From an uncultured Chlamydiaceae bacterium (lineage in GTDB: Bacteria; Chlamydiota; Chlamydiia; Chlamydiales; Chlamydiaceae), in NCBI GenBank assembly GCA_937884635.1, contig CALGBW010000051.1, positions 1-64,000 of the forward strand: a stretch of 64,000 nt of DNA. Direction: 5' to 3'. Made by a program: the position numbers and the translations under genes. This document shows, in pieces, positions 27,537 through 36,107 of the stretch (position 1 is the stretch's first letter; each line of letters begins with the position of its first letter). Below the pieces are notes generated by a model. It searched no databases. It was given only the letters and a program-made list of their open reading frames with translations, and was not told the DNA's origin.

Positions 27537-28697
27537 TTAGTCCTCATGTTCATCCGCAGTATCGTCACTTTCTCCGGATGAAGACGGAGGACTATTCGGT
27601 GGAGTATTATTTATAGAACGTCTATGCCGTAATAGGCTGAGAGCATAGCGAGAGTTCAGAAGTTTATCTAAGTCCCTTTGGGCTGCAGCTGTATCTCGAT
27701 CACCGGAAATAAAGTGCCAGAATCCTAATGTGTGAGAGAGTGATGGGGTTACTGTTGGATCGATTCGAAGACCTTGTACCATAAGAGCTGCGGCACACCA
27801 GCGAGTGAGTTTAGCTCCGCTAATAGCGACATATTTTTTTTGATTTAGTTTTTTTCTACAGAGGGCCATTAAAAGTTGTGCTGTATATTTAGCACGAACT
27901 TCTCCTAAAGATTCCCCATCCCCTACAGATAAGTAGGAAAGGGCCTTTTGGAGTTTATTCCAGTCAAGGCGATGATTGAGAAGGGTTCGTACAGTAGTAT
28001 AGACAATAGGCTCAATAGAAGGATTAGAGAGTATTTTGATAGCGCGTATACGGCTAAGAAGCACTTCTGGTATGCAGCCTTGAAGGCTATAAAGCTCTCT
28101 CTGCAGCTTTTGCAGGAAGCGGTTGTTCCATTGCTGATGCTTATGGTTTTGTGTCGGAGGATGTAAAGTTGGTGTGGCATCACCGCCAGCTGACGTTGTA
28201 TTACTGCATGAAGGTTCCTCAGGCGTACTAGGGCTTCTAGGAGGTGACATGCAGGCTTGTTTTGCTGGAGGCTCTCCCTCGTTAGCTTCTGGAAGTACCG
28301 TACAGCCAAATAGAGACGATAAACATTTGCAAACGTCAAAATTTCGTACTGCTTGATCCTCATCGTCTTGTTGAGAGGATGTTTCCATGGATGCGGTACT
28401 TGTAGAGGGCACAGGAGAAACAACAGGTTGATTAGGAGATAAAGGTGATAAGGGGGATAAAAAAGGAGGTAAAGGTGACAGAGGTGGTGGTGTCTCTGAA
28501 AGTTTTCGTTTTGCTGCAGCTTTTACTTTTGTTGTTGTTTTGTTCAAACAAGCTTGAGACCAGCCTTCTGCATAGCCCTCAGGGCAAAAGATCGAATGAG
28601 GATCATAATTTGGAAGAGGGGTGGCCAAAGGATTATAAAAAGTATCATACAGCTCAGGGTTGAATGGAGCTGTATAAGGTTGGTTAGGAGACGTCAT
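27537..28697 (-). CDS. Array member A5: Pro-rich paralogue
   Basis: 386 residues. YNPL at 21-24 and HSIFC at 34-38 are present. The usual ten-residue basic box is reduced to AAKRKL, followed by a Pro-rich stretch (about 70-97, SPLPP repeats). RNFDVCKCLSSLFGC lies at about 118-132 and EPSCS near 161. Core: FLQKLQRELYSLQ, HRLDWNKL (~242), LTRWCAAALMVQ (~287), FISGDRDTAAAQRD, ALSLLRHRR. It is first gene of a two-gene unit with A4. The weaker basic region makes nuclear import less likely for this member. Confidence 0.83.
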   Translation of the reverse strand: MTSPNQPYTAPFNPELYDTFYNPLATPLPNYDPHSIFCPEGYAEGWSQACLNKTTTKVKAAAKRKLSETPPPLSPLPPFLSPLSPLSPNQPVVSPVPSTSTASMETSSQQDDEDQAVRNFDVCKCLSSLFGCTVLPEANEGEPPAKQACMSPPRSPSTPEEPSCSNTTSAGGDATPTLHPPTQNHKHQQWNNRFLQKLQRELYSLQGCIPEVLLSRIRAIKILSNPSIEPIVYTTVRTLLNHRLDWNKLQKALSYLSVGDGESLGEVRAKYTAQLLMALCRKKLNQKKYVAISGAKLTRWCAAALMVQGLRIDPTVTPSLSHTLGFWHFISGDRDTAAAQRDLDKLLNSRYALSLLRHRRSINNTPPNSPPSSSGESDDTADEHED

Positions 28698-28757
28698 AGA
28701 GCATGATTTTTGAATGTTAAATTGTTTATGCTCTTTCTTTTAAAAAGAAATTAAGTA

Positions 28758-28786
28758 ATTCTATTTCGGTTTTTTTTTTTTTGCAA
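28758..28786 (-). promoter_or_regulatory. Poly(A)-spacer promoter of A5-A4
   Basis: Minus strand: TTGCAA (28786-28781) including the start of a 13-A run (28782-28770), then CCGAAA, then TAGAAT (28763-28758). The spacing is 17, the optimum for sigma70-class factors. It lies about 60 bases before the A5 start. This is the best-spaced copy of the repeated promoter. Confidence 0.6.
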
Positions 28787-28919
28787 AATCATAAAATCTC
28801 TTTCTTTTAGAAAATTATTCTAATTAATAAAGAGATCTTAATAAGTATAAGTCTTTTGCTTTGAATTAGACTGGAATGGATTATTTTATGTGAGCTATTT
28901 GTAATATAATTTTTTATTT

Positions 28920-28992
28920 AGGAAAGCATGCGCTACGGAATTTTAAGACTAATATGGGGATAGCTTCGCTCGTGATATAGCGCATACTTCCT
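28920..28992. repeat. Interrupted inverted repeat after A6
   Basis: AGGAA-gc-ATGCGCTA (28920-28935) is complementary to TAGCGCAT-ac-TTCCT (28978-28992), giving a long stem over about 42 bases of loop. It lies immediately downstream of the A6 stop, so it may end transcription of the A10-A6 unit or insulate A5. Confidence 0.45.
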
Positions 28993-28996
28993 AAGG

Positions 28997-30085
28997 TTAA
29001 TTGTACTCGTTATTGTTGGAAGATGGAGAAGGCGGAGGGCTAGGTATCTGTGATGCGCTACGTGTGCTGTGCCTATTTTGAAACAGGGTTATAGCTAATC
29101 GTGAAGTGAGAAATGCTTGTGGATTGCTAAAAATGCGCTTTCTATCTTTCAGTGGTGGGTTAAAGAATTTTCTCATACAACTTTTTACCGGTACTACAAA
29201 ATTAGGTTTAAGCTGCACGTTTTGCTTTAATAATGCAGCTCCACACCACTGGGTCAATTGTGCAGCATGGATAAAGTACCCACTTTTTTTAAACTTGCAG
29301 ATTCTTTTGCACATAATTTTTAGTATTCGAGTCACTTTTTTAGCTTGTTCCTTTCCTACTCGTTGATCTGATTGATTTGTGTCTACAGATAGGAACTGTA
29401 AAGCCGCTTGTAATTTTCCCCAGTCAAGGTGAGATAACACTTTGTGATTAGTAGTAATGTAGAGAACTGGTGTTTGTTGAAGGTCATTACAAAATGGTCC
29501 TAGCTCATCGATGAGTCCCATGACATTAGGAGAAAGGATTTTTTGTTCGTGATGTAGCTGTTTTTGGAAGGCTTTTAATAAATAACGGTTGAAGTATTTT
29601 AACTGGCTTACTGAAGGGTCTTTCTTTAGACGGGTAGGAGATCTATAACTACATGATGGTTGTTCGGAACCATTTGGGGATGTCTCCGTGGTGGGTTGAT
29701 TACAGGATAACTCGGGAGGTAAAGAAGAAAGGCCAAATAACCCGCATAAACAAGCGTCAGGGTCAAAATTGCGTGCTTGTATTTGTTCTTCATCACTGTC
29801 CGTATCGTAGGAACTTTGACTCATTGATGAAGGTGAAAGAGGGGCCTTTATATGTTTTTCTTTTCGCGGTTTTTTGCTAGGTGCGGAAGTAGGAGACTCG
29901 TCGCGTTTTCGTTTTGTAGCGTTAGAGACTTTTGTGGCGGTACTTGTTGATTGAGAAGAAGAGGAAGTTGAAATGCTATAGGAAGGACTAGCAGAGGCTT
30001 CTCCAGTTTGTTCACCGCTTAGTGGTGATGTGGGATATACGGGACTTGTGCTTCCAGAAGAAGACGGGCTTATAGGTACAGTCAT
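28997..30085 (-). CDS. Array member A6: divergent paralogue
   Basis: 362 residues. KRKRDE near 58 and the basic box KKPRKEKH at 71-78. An acidic SSYDTDSDEE precedes NFDPDACLCGLFG (~106), linking it to A4/A5. EQPSCSY near 141. Core: LLKAFQKQLHHEQK, HLDWGKLQAAL (~219), LTQWCGAALLKQN (~275), and a strongly altered distal part in which FLSGxD is not visible. The C terminus is Ser/Pro-rich. It is the last gene of the putative A10-A6 unit, 68 bases after A7. Confidence 0.82.
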   Translation of the reverse strand: MTVPISPSSSGSTSPVYPTSPLSGEQTGEASASPSYSISTSSSSQSTSTATKVSNATKRKRDESPTSAPSKKPRKEKHIKAPLSPSSMSQSSYDTDSDEEQIQARNFDPDACLCGLFGLSSLPPELSCNQPTTETSPNGSEQPSCSYRSPTRLKKDPSVSQLKYFNRYLLKAFQKQLHHEQKILSPNVMGLIDELGPFCNDLQQTPVLYITTNHKVLSHLDWGKLQAALQFLSVDTNQSDQRVGKEQAKKVTRILKIMCKRICKFKKSGYFIHAAQLTQWCGAALLKQNVQLKPNFVVPVKSCMRKFFNPPLKDRKRIFSNPQAFLTSRLAITLFQNRHSTRSASQIPSPPPSPSSNNNEYN

Positions 30086-30153
30086 AGCATATGTTTGTTT
30101 TGTAAGAATAAACTAGATTTTCTAGTTTATTCTCATTTAGTTTCTTTTTTTAT

Positions 30154-31182
30154 TTATTGATTATTTTGTTCACTAGATTCTTCAAAATCTATAATTGGAT
30201 ACTGACCATTGTGCCCTACTGAAGAAGAATTTCTTGGACCATCTGGGTGTTTCAGATAAACAACAGCGTGTTCTGAGCCAAGAACAGTTGGATCAGCACT
30301 AGCACGCAGGAAGTCATTTCCTGATACGAAACACATCTGATTTTCGCTAGGCGTTGGTGGAGTAGAATGTATAGGTAAAATAGGCGCTCGTTGTGAGGCT
30401 AGCGCTTGTCCACATAACCTTGTAAAAGTTGATCCACACATAAGGTGACGCGAACGTATTCCAAGATTCGTATCTAGAGTTTCAAAAAGACTTTTTAACC
30501 AGCGTACGGCTTGGCTTGCCGCTAGAGGACCTAAGCGAGAGGGAGACTCGCCAGAAGCTACAATAGTTAGCATAGAGAATGCTGTTTGAAGTTTTTTCCA
30601 GTGAAGTCGAGTAGGATTGTTAAGTAAGCGTTTAAATAGGATAATAGGCTCTGGGCCTGGATTTTCTGGAGTATTTTGAACAATGTGTTTCCATACGTCT
30701 GCAGCTACAAGCTCATCTAAGTTTATGTTAGAGGCTGCTTGATGGCATTCTTGTTGGAATTGTGTTAGATATTGAGCATTGAGTGTTTTTCTCATTCGTC
30801 TTCCTTCAGAGCTATAGAAGCATGAAGGAACTTTTAATCTTTTCTGCGGTTGAGGAGAAGGGCTTGATGACGCGCGTCTTTTTTGTGCTCGAGAGCTTGA
30901 AGGGGAGGTGGTTGTTATATGACGTGTCTTCTTTGTACATTTACGAGGACGTCCGTCAGTTTCGCTAGAACCATCTACTTCACTGATTTTACGTTTAGCC
31001 GCACGGTTTGTATTGTTTGCTGTACTCGCAGCAGAACTCGTAGAAGGAGAAGAGGCAGATAAAGACCGTGAGCAGCATGGTTTCTCGTCATCAACGGGCT
31101 GTGATGTAGTTTGTACATTACTCGTGGATGGTTGTTGGCTATAGAGACTGCCGGGTGAGCTAGAAGAACAAGGCGATGTCAT
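30154..31182 (-). CDS. Array member A7: paralogue with PCCS and full core
   Basis: 342 residues. DEKPCCSRS (~32-40), AAKRK at 61-65, basic box PRKCTKKTRH at 79-88, and further basic patches RAQKRR (~98) and QKRLKVP (~113). YxPL and HSxFC are absent. Core: PIILFKR, LHWKKL in place of LDW, FTRLCGQALASQ, CFVSGNDF, AVVYLKHPDGP, and the terminal YPIIDFE. Length and core make it close to A1. It is internal to a run of closely spaced genes (40 bases after A8). Confidence 0.84.
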   Translation of the reverse strand: MTSPCSSSSPGSLYSQQPSTSNVQTTSQPVDDEKPCCSRSLSASSPSTSSAASTANNTNRAAKRKISEVDGSSETDGRPRKCTKKTRHITTTSPSSSRAQKRRASSSPSPQPQKRLKVPSCFYSSEGRRMRKTLNAQYLTQFQQECHQAASNINLDELVAADVWKHIVQNTPENPGPEPIILFKRLLNNPTRLHWKKLQTAFSMLTIVASGESPSRLGPLAASQAVRWLKSLFETLDTNLGIRSRHLMCGSTFTRLCGQALASQRAPILPIHSTPPTPSENQMCFVSGNDFLRASADPTVLGSEHAVVYLKHPDGPRNSSSVGHNGQYPIIDFEESSEQNNQ

Positions 31183-31222
31183 AATTGTTTAATCCTGGGG
31201 TTATTATTAGTAAGGTTTATAA

Positions 31223-32386
31223 CTATTCATCAGTTTGGTTTGATGTGCTTGCGGATGCATCGGCGTCATCAAAATCATAAATAGGGTACGTAGTACGTCT
31301 TTGTCTCTGGCTTTCAGAGACCTCCCTAGTTCCGTCATTATTACGCAGGAAGACAATGCCAGGCTCTGCAGTTATATGGCTGATATTATTCATAGCTAGG
31401 GCTAGGTCATCGCTAGATGCCAGATGTCGCAAGGAATCTTTAGCAGAGAGAGGGGCGGGTGCCGTTCGGGCTGGCGTTATATTTTGCGCTGCTAATGCTG
31501 TTCCGCATAGCCGGGTAAAGGCCATTCCGGATATGAGTGTACGTGGTCTGCGGCTAAAAGGGGTTGTACGCTTTATAAAGAGGGAAAGCCAATGAACAGC
31601 CTTTGTCGAGTTTTCATTTCCGATACGAGAAGATGATCCAGAACCCTGAGTACAACTAAGGTAAGAAAGAGATAAGCGTAATTTTTTCCAACACAAGCGA
31701 GTCGGCGTGCGTTGACGTCGTTTGAAGAGAACAATGGGGAGACGGTTCGAGTCAATCGGAGGTGTAGATTCGTAGATGCTGTTTAATACTTGTGCAGCTG
31801 TTTTCTCCTCCTCTTCTATAGAGTCATACGCATTACAGAGGTCCTCTTGCATTTGTGCAAGGACTTGCTGGTTAATACGACTCCGATCTCCGTGGTATGG
31901 TCCAAACGTAAACCGAGAGGCCCATAGCCATGTTTGCACCCCTCCAGGACGCTGTGTTAACTTCGGGTCTCTAAGATGCTGATATGCGTCTTCTTTTTGC
32001 GCTTCCTCTTCTGAAGAAGAGCTTGAGCTTGATCGCTTTCTTTTAGATGGAGAGCCCTGAGGTGATGTTGTAGGTGGGGTTGTATGTTTTTGTTTACACA
32101 GTCTTTTTCGTGGTGGTTCGGATGATTCCGAACTTTCTAGCAAGCGTTTTAAACAAGAGGCTGTATCTGCCGTTGAAGAAGTCGATGGGCTAGAAGTTAC
32201 TGCATATGAGCATGAAGGAGTAGGTTCAGTAGAAGGTGTCGGTGCTACAGTAGAGGAAGTCGAGGTTCCTGTTTGTTGACAGAACAAAGAATGTAAATCA
32301 CATGTAGGCTGGGGTACGCAAAGTGGTTGATAAGGAGAACCAGGAGTTGCTGGAGATGAATTGTTTGGGGAAGTTGGGGCGGACAT
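31223..32386 (-). CDS. Array member A8: paralogue closest to the frameshifted A15
   Basis: 387 residues. YQPL at 19-22, HSLFC at 32-36, PSCSY at 57-61, basic box PRKRLCKQKH at 92-101, KRKRSSS near 115 followed by a Ser/Glu run. A TQRPGG segment (~144) and WLWASRF (~153) precede the core. Core: PIVLFKR, RLCWKKL (Cys for Asp, as in A15), FTRLCGTALAAQN, ASSDDLA, GIVFLRNND, YPIYDFD. The KQKH box, RLCWKKL and YPIY/YNF ends pair it with A15. Confidence 0.85.
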   Translation of the reverse strand: MSAPTSPNNSSPATPGSPYQPLCVPQPTCDLHSLFCQQTGTSTSSTVAPTPSTEPTPSCSYAVTSSPSTSSTADTASCLKRLLESSESSEPPRKRLCKQKHTTPPTTSPQGSPSKRKRSSSSSSSEEEAQKEDAYQHLRDPKLTQRPGGVQTWLWASRFTFGPYHGDRSRINQQVLAQMQEDLCNAYDSIEEEEKTAAQVLNSIYESTPPIDSNRLPIVLFKRRQRTPTRLCWKKLRLSLSYLSCTQGSGSSSRIGNENSTKAVHWLSLFIKRTTPFSRRPRTLISGMAFTRLCGTALAAQNITPARTAPAPLSAKDSLRHLASSDDLALAMNNISHITAEPGIVFLRNNDGTREVSESQRQRRTTYPIYDFDDADASASTSNQTDE

Positions 32387-32457
32387 GTATTACAACGCCT
32401 CAAGGTTAAAGTATTGAATTATTAGTAAGTTGAAGAGAACAGGCTGTTTTAAAAAGG

Positions 32458-33555
32458 TCATGACTGAGACCCTCCTTCTGTATCAGAATCGAAGTCAACT
32501 ATAGGGAATTGAGCGCATAGCCTTAAGCCCTTGGAACGTCCTGGTCTAGGACTATCGTGGTGTTGGCAGAAACAAACAGCGCTTTGTTGTTCAATGATCT
32601 GCTCATCTTCTAAAGTGCGAGCAACATCTTCATTAGACAAGAAACACAAGTGGCTTTGTCTCCAAGAAGGGTCTTCTGGATCTAAAGGTGAGATCCATAC
32701 ATTTTGTGCTGTTAATGCCTGCCCACATAAGAAGGTGAATGTTTGCGGTTTCATGAGAATGCGGGGAGTTTTAAGATTTGGATACAATTGTTTAAGGAAA
32801 GAATGCATCCAGATATAAGTCGCTTGAATGTGTTCCTTTTCTATAGGAATAAACGAGCCATGCTCTACTCGGCCTAAAAACGATAAGGCATATGCTAACT
32901 TTTTCCAGTTAAGTCTTGTTGCAGGGTTATTTGTTGCAGGGTTAACAGTACGTTTAAATAATACAATAGGTTCTCGAGAAGAAGGAACTTGCGGTACGAT
33001 CTCCTTCCATAATTGTGCTACTTCTAGATCGTGCTCTTGTAATGCAGACTGAGCGAGTAGGAGCTCTTTATGCAGTTGTTTGAGGAACAATTTATTGAGC
33101 CGCATTTTATCTGGGCGGTGGGAAACAGCATTATATCTAGACGCCCATTGCCAGAGGGGTACGTTTTTGCCCTTCTTATGTTTCGGAGAGGGTGCAGTTG
33201 AAGAACCTTCGCCTGCAGATTCAGAAGACTCCGAAGAAGAACGTTTTCTTTTCGTAGGACTTGTACAAGGATTTTCTATATGGTGTTCTTTGCGCCGTTT
33301 TTTACGCGGTTGCTCTGTGGTTTCTTGTTCTTCTAATTTACGTTTTGCAGATGCTACCTTTGCCGCTGTTTCTTCTGCTCGTGGAGAAGACACTCCAGTT
33401 GATGTAGAGGGAGTAACGTTGCTAGCCGTGCTCGTAGTAGGTGAAGCATAGAACACAGAGTGAGGGTCTCCCTCTTGACGCCGATACTGCTCTGCTAGAG
33501 AACAGTATAAAGGGCTATGTGATGGAGAACTGTTACTAGAACTTGGTGATGACAT
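32458..33555 (-). CDS. Array member A9: strongly basic paralogue
   Basis: 365 residues. HSVFY at 32-36, AKRKLEE near 70, basic box PRKKRRKEHH at 83-92, TKRKRSSS near 101, and KHKKGK near 125; together these give the most convincing nuclear-import-like sequence of the array. WQWASRY (~135) leads into the core. Core: FLKQLHKELLLAQS, PIVLFKRTVNP with a short tandem NPATNNPATR insert, LNWKKL, FTFLCGQALTAQN, CFLSNEDVA, AVCFCQHHD, FPIVDFD. Gaps of 71 and 44 bases. Confidence 0.85.
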   Translation of the reverse strand: MSSPSSSNSSPSHSPLYCSLAEQYRRQEGDPHSVFYASPTTSTASNVTPSTSTGVSSPRAEETAAKVASAKRKLEEQETTEQPRKKRRKEHHIENPCTSPTKRKRSSSESSESAGEGSSTAPSPKHKKGKNVPLWQWASRYNAVSHRPDKMRLNKLFLKQLHKELLLAQSALQEHDLEVAQLWKEIVPQVPSSREPIVLFKRTVNPATNNPATRLNWKKLAYALSFLGRVEHGSFIPIEKEHIQATYIWMHSFLKQLYPNLKTPRILMKPQTFTFLCGQALTAQNVWISPLDPEDPSWRQSHLCFLSNEDVARTLEDEQIIEQQSAVCFCQHHDSPRPGRSKGLRLCAQFPIVDFDSDTEGGSQS

Positions 33556-33599
33556 AAACCTCTACATAGGAGTTAAGGGTTCCCGTGAAGACCGAATGC

Positions 33600-34709
33600 T
33601 TATTCGGTCTCTTTCTTGCTTTGAGAGCTGCTTGTAGAACTAGTGCTTGCTTCTGCGTCAAAATCAACAACCGGATATGTTGAGTGATGACTTGATTTGT
33701 TATTTTTCTGTTGCATCCGCTGTCGTAAAAAGCTTACTGCGCATTCAGAGTGTAAGTGTTCAGAGTTGGTTAAAGCTTGCTCAAAGTCACTGTGAGACAA
33801 GAAGCATGGATGCCCTCTGAAATCAGATAGGACTTGATTAGAGTTTGTTTGTGTTAACGGTTGATTTTGTGCAGTAATAGCTTGTGCACATAAACGTGTA
33901 AATGATATTCCAGAGATCAAAGTCCGTGTACGTAATTTTGGGTGCAGCACTTTAAAATAGTACTGCAACCATTTAATGCTATTTCTAGCGCATTGTTCCC
34001 CTAATGGTACGGCTCCTCTCCGAGATCGAGTTTCCAATAGGGTCAAAGCTTTAGCGAGTTTTTTCCATCGTAGTCGCGTTGGTTCACCTGATAATCTGTT
34101 TAATAAGACGATAGGCTCTCTGCTATCATTATTTTCGTTAGCAGATTCTTGAAAAATACTCGCAAGAAGACGGTCATCTGTATCCAAAGATTGCTGAGCT
34201 TGATAGAGTTCTAGTTGGAGCTTTTCTAAAAAAGCGGCATTTAAGGTGCCTTTGTGACAGAGGAATTTAGTATGGCAGTATCGACTAGCCCTCCTCCACG
34301 TTGGTTCTGAAGGGCGATGTTTCTTCCCTTCGTTACTACTATTAGAGGATGAGCTGAGTTCTCTCTTGCGTTTTCTAACAGAAGTAGAAGTAGAGCCGGA
34401 ACTGGATTCCAAGTGTTTTGTTTTACATTTTTTCTTGCGGGGCTCTTCTGCGTTTGAGTCATCAGAACTTAGACTGCGCTTAATAGCTTGTTGAACTTTT
34501 TGAGCAGTATGGTGTGTTTGTTGACTTGTAGAAGTCGAGGGTTGTTCTCCATCAGAACAGCAAACACAGATTCTACGACATGATGTCTTTCTAGAGCGCG
34601 AAGAACAAGGAGTCTGTGAGATTGAACCGCTTTGAGAAGAAACTTCTGCTATAGGAGAGCTTGGTGATGATAATGGGGCTGGAGATGGACTACTACAAGG
34701 AGACGTCAT
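33600..34709 (-). CDS. Array member A10: paralogue with N-terminal Cys cluster
   Basis: 369 residues. Instead of YxPL/HSxFC it has a Cys cluster at about 44-51 (SCRRICVCCSDGEQP). Basic box PRKKKCKTKH at 90-99 and VRKRKRE at 111-117. WRRASRYC leads to the core: FLEKLQLELYQAQQ, PIVLLNR, RLRWKKL, FTRLCAQAITAQN, CFLSHSDF, AVSFLRQRM, YPVVDFD. First gene of a unit running A10-A6 with gaps of 40-71 bases. The start ATG lies ~105 bases after the inferred -10. Confidence 0.85.
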   Translation of the reverse strand: MTSPCSSPSPAPLSSPSSPIAEVSSQSGSISQTPCSSRSRKTSCRRICVCCSDGEQPSTSTSQQTHHTAQKVQQAIKRSLSSDDSNAEEPRKKKCKTKHLESSSGSTSTSVRKRKRELSSSSNSSNEGKKHRPSEPTWRRASRYCHTKFLCHKGTLNAAFLEKLQLELYQAQQSLDTDDRLLASIFQESANENNDSREPIVLLNRLSGEPTRLRWKKLAKALTLLETRSRRGAVPLGEQCARNSIKWLQYYFKVLHPKLRTRTLISGISFTRLCAQAITAQNQPLTQTNSNQVLSDFRGHPCFLSHSDFEQALTNSEHLHSECAVSFLRQRMQQKNNKSSHHSTYPVVDFDAEASTSSTSSSQSKKETE

Positions 34710-34814
34710 AACATAACCTAATTTTTTAATTTAGTTAATGAAGCTGAGGTGCAGGAGTCAAAGAATGGGAAGATGTATCGGGGGAAAAGTAGAAAATTAT
34801 ATTCTCGGGCGAAC

Positions 34815-34845
34815 AGTGTAACTCGTTTTTTTTTTTTTTTTGCAA
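34815..34845 (-). promoter_or_regulatory. Poly(A)-spacer promoter of the A10-A6 unit
   Basis: Minus strand: TTGCAA (34845-34840), with 16 A in all (34841-34826), CGAGT, then TACACT (34820-34815). Spacing 19. The downstream leader (about 34740-34790) resembles the leaders of A14 and the 42283 remnant. Confidence 0.5.
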
Positions 34846-34927
34846 ATTAGTTTCTTATTTTATTAAAAGAATTCGAGTTTCTTTTTATCTAAAACAATAA
34901 TCTGTTGTTTTATTAGTGATGGAAATA

Positions 34928-34952
34928 AAAAGCCACCTAGTAGGTGGCTTTT
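34928..34952 (-). terminator. Terminator at the end of the A14-A11 unit
   Basis: A 10-bp stem, AAAAGCCACC (34928-34937) and GGTGGCTTTT (34943-34952), around TAGTA. On the minus strand it overlaps the A11 stop region and ends in a T-rich stretch. It separates A11 from the A10 promoter. Confidence 0.8.
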
Positions 34953-36087
34953 ATGTACCTGATGTGGAGGGTTGGTCTGAAGAAGGTGATCCTGAATCAG
35001 GATTGAGTCTGACAGGGTCATTGAGGCATTTTTCAAAGTCTTGTATAGGGTAGCGACGAGGTTCTGAAACACCTTTCCCACGGAGACGAGGTCCATCATG
35101 GTGTCGGCAGAAGCACACAGCACTTTCTTCATGAAGTGCTTGAGGATTTTCCAGTACACGAGGGAAATCTTCTCCAGAGATAAAACAGAAGCGATTTTCA
35201 CGATCTGTGAGTTTTTTGGGCTCTGCTTCACTGACATGAATGTCTTGTACAGCCAAGGCCTGTCCGCAAAGATACGTGAGTACTTCACCTCTCACTAGAG
35301 TTCTAGGTGAATGGAACAATGGGTCAAGGTTCTTGATAAAAACCTTCAGCCAATTTATAGCCTTACTGATTCTTGTTTGTTCTATTAGGGATGACGCAGA
35401 GGCTGGGTTTTTTTGGCTTAAATAAGATAAAGCTTTCGCAAGTTTGTTCCAGTCCAAACGAGATCGAGATCCTTGAAGACGTTCGAACAACACGATAGGA
35501 TCTTGTTTAGCTCCTTGTTTCGGGGCAACTTCTTCCCAAAGTTTTCCAGCTGTATAGTCTTCTGGAGAAAGAGCAGCTTGAGCTTGGATTAAATCTTGTT
35601 GTAATTTTTTTAGGAATGTTTTGTTAAACCGTTTTTTTAAGTCTATGTATTCACCGGTATTGTATTTATAGGCCCATTTCCATGAAGGCATCCCTTTAGG
35701 ACATTGAACAGGGAATTTTTTAGAGGGTAAACCCTCATCATCAGAAGATGAAGACGGTGTCCGAGTTCTTTTCCTTGAGCGAGAGGTCTCTTCGCAATGG
35801 CGTGTTTTTCGAGTCCGCTTGCGGGGTTGTACTTCCTGCTCGTCATCAGGTATAGAGTGTTTACGTTTTGTAGTACTTTTCACAGAGCTAACAGCTGCTT
35901 CTACTTGAGGGGGCGATAGGGGCGCAGGTGGTGTTGAAGCTGCTGGTGCTACTCCTGAAGAAGTGGAAGGTACCGTATCACAGAATAAGGAGTGGTAGTC
36001 GCAGGATGGAGCACCTTCTTCTAGTGGGCGGTAAGCTGGGCTGCCTGCAGGAGTACTTGGTGAAGAAAGATTACTTGGGGAAGACAT
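34951..36087 (-). CDS. Array member A11: paralogue with all short motifs
   Basis: 378 residues. YRPL at 19-22, HSLFC at 32-36, TKRKH near 73, basic box PRKRTRKTRH at 88-97, SRKRTRT near 104, acidic Ser run SSSSDDEG. WKWAYKY (~136) and the core: FLKKLQQDLIQAQA, PIVLFER, RLDWNKL, LTYLCGQALAVQD, CFISGEDF, AVCFCRHHDGPR, YPIQDFE. The A9-like FCRHHD block suggests shared ancestry or gene conversion with A9 (FCQHHD). Last gene of the A14-A11 unit. Confidence 0.85.
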   Translation of the reverse strand: MSSPSNLSSPSTPAGSPAYRPLEEGAPSCDYHSLFCDTVPSTSSGVAPAASTPPAPLSPPQVEAAVSSVKSTTKRKHSIPDDEQEVQPRKRTRKTRHCEETSRSRKRTRTPSSSSDDEGLPSKKFPVQCPKGMPSWKWAYKYNTGEYIDLKKRFNKTFLKKLQQDLIQAQAALSPEDYTAGKLWEEVAPKQGAKQDPIVLFERLQGSRSRLDWNKLAKALSYLSQKNPASASSLIEQTRISKAINWLKVFIKNLDPLFHSPRTLVRGEVLTYLCGQALAVQDIHVSEAEPKKLTDRENRFCFISGEDFPRVLENPQALHEESAVCFCRHHDGPRLRGKGVSEPRRYPIQDFEKCLNDPVRLNPDSGSPSSDQPSTSGT

Positions 36088-36107
36088 AGTTTTTTTCTAC
36101 CTACATG

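Noticed and set aside
34863..35288. Minus-strand 141-codon ORF overlapping A11
   Set aside because: Shifted frame of A11, whose own frame keeps all family motifs.
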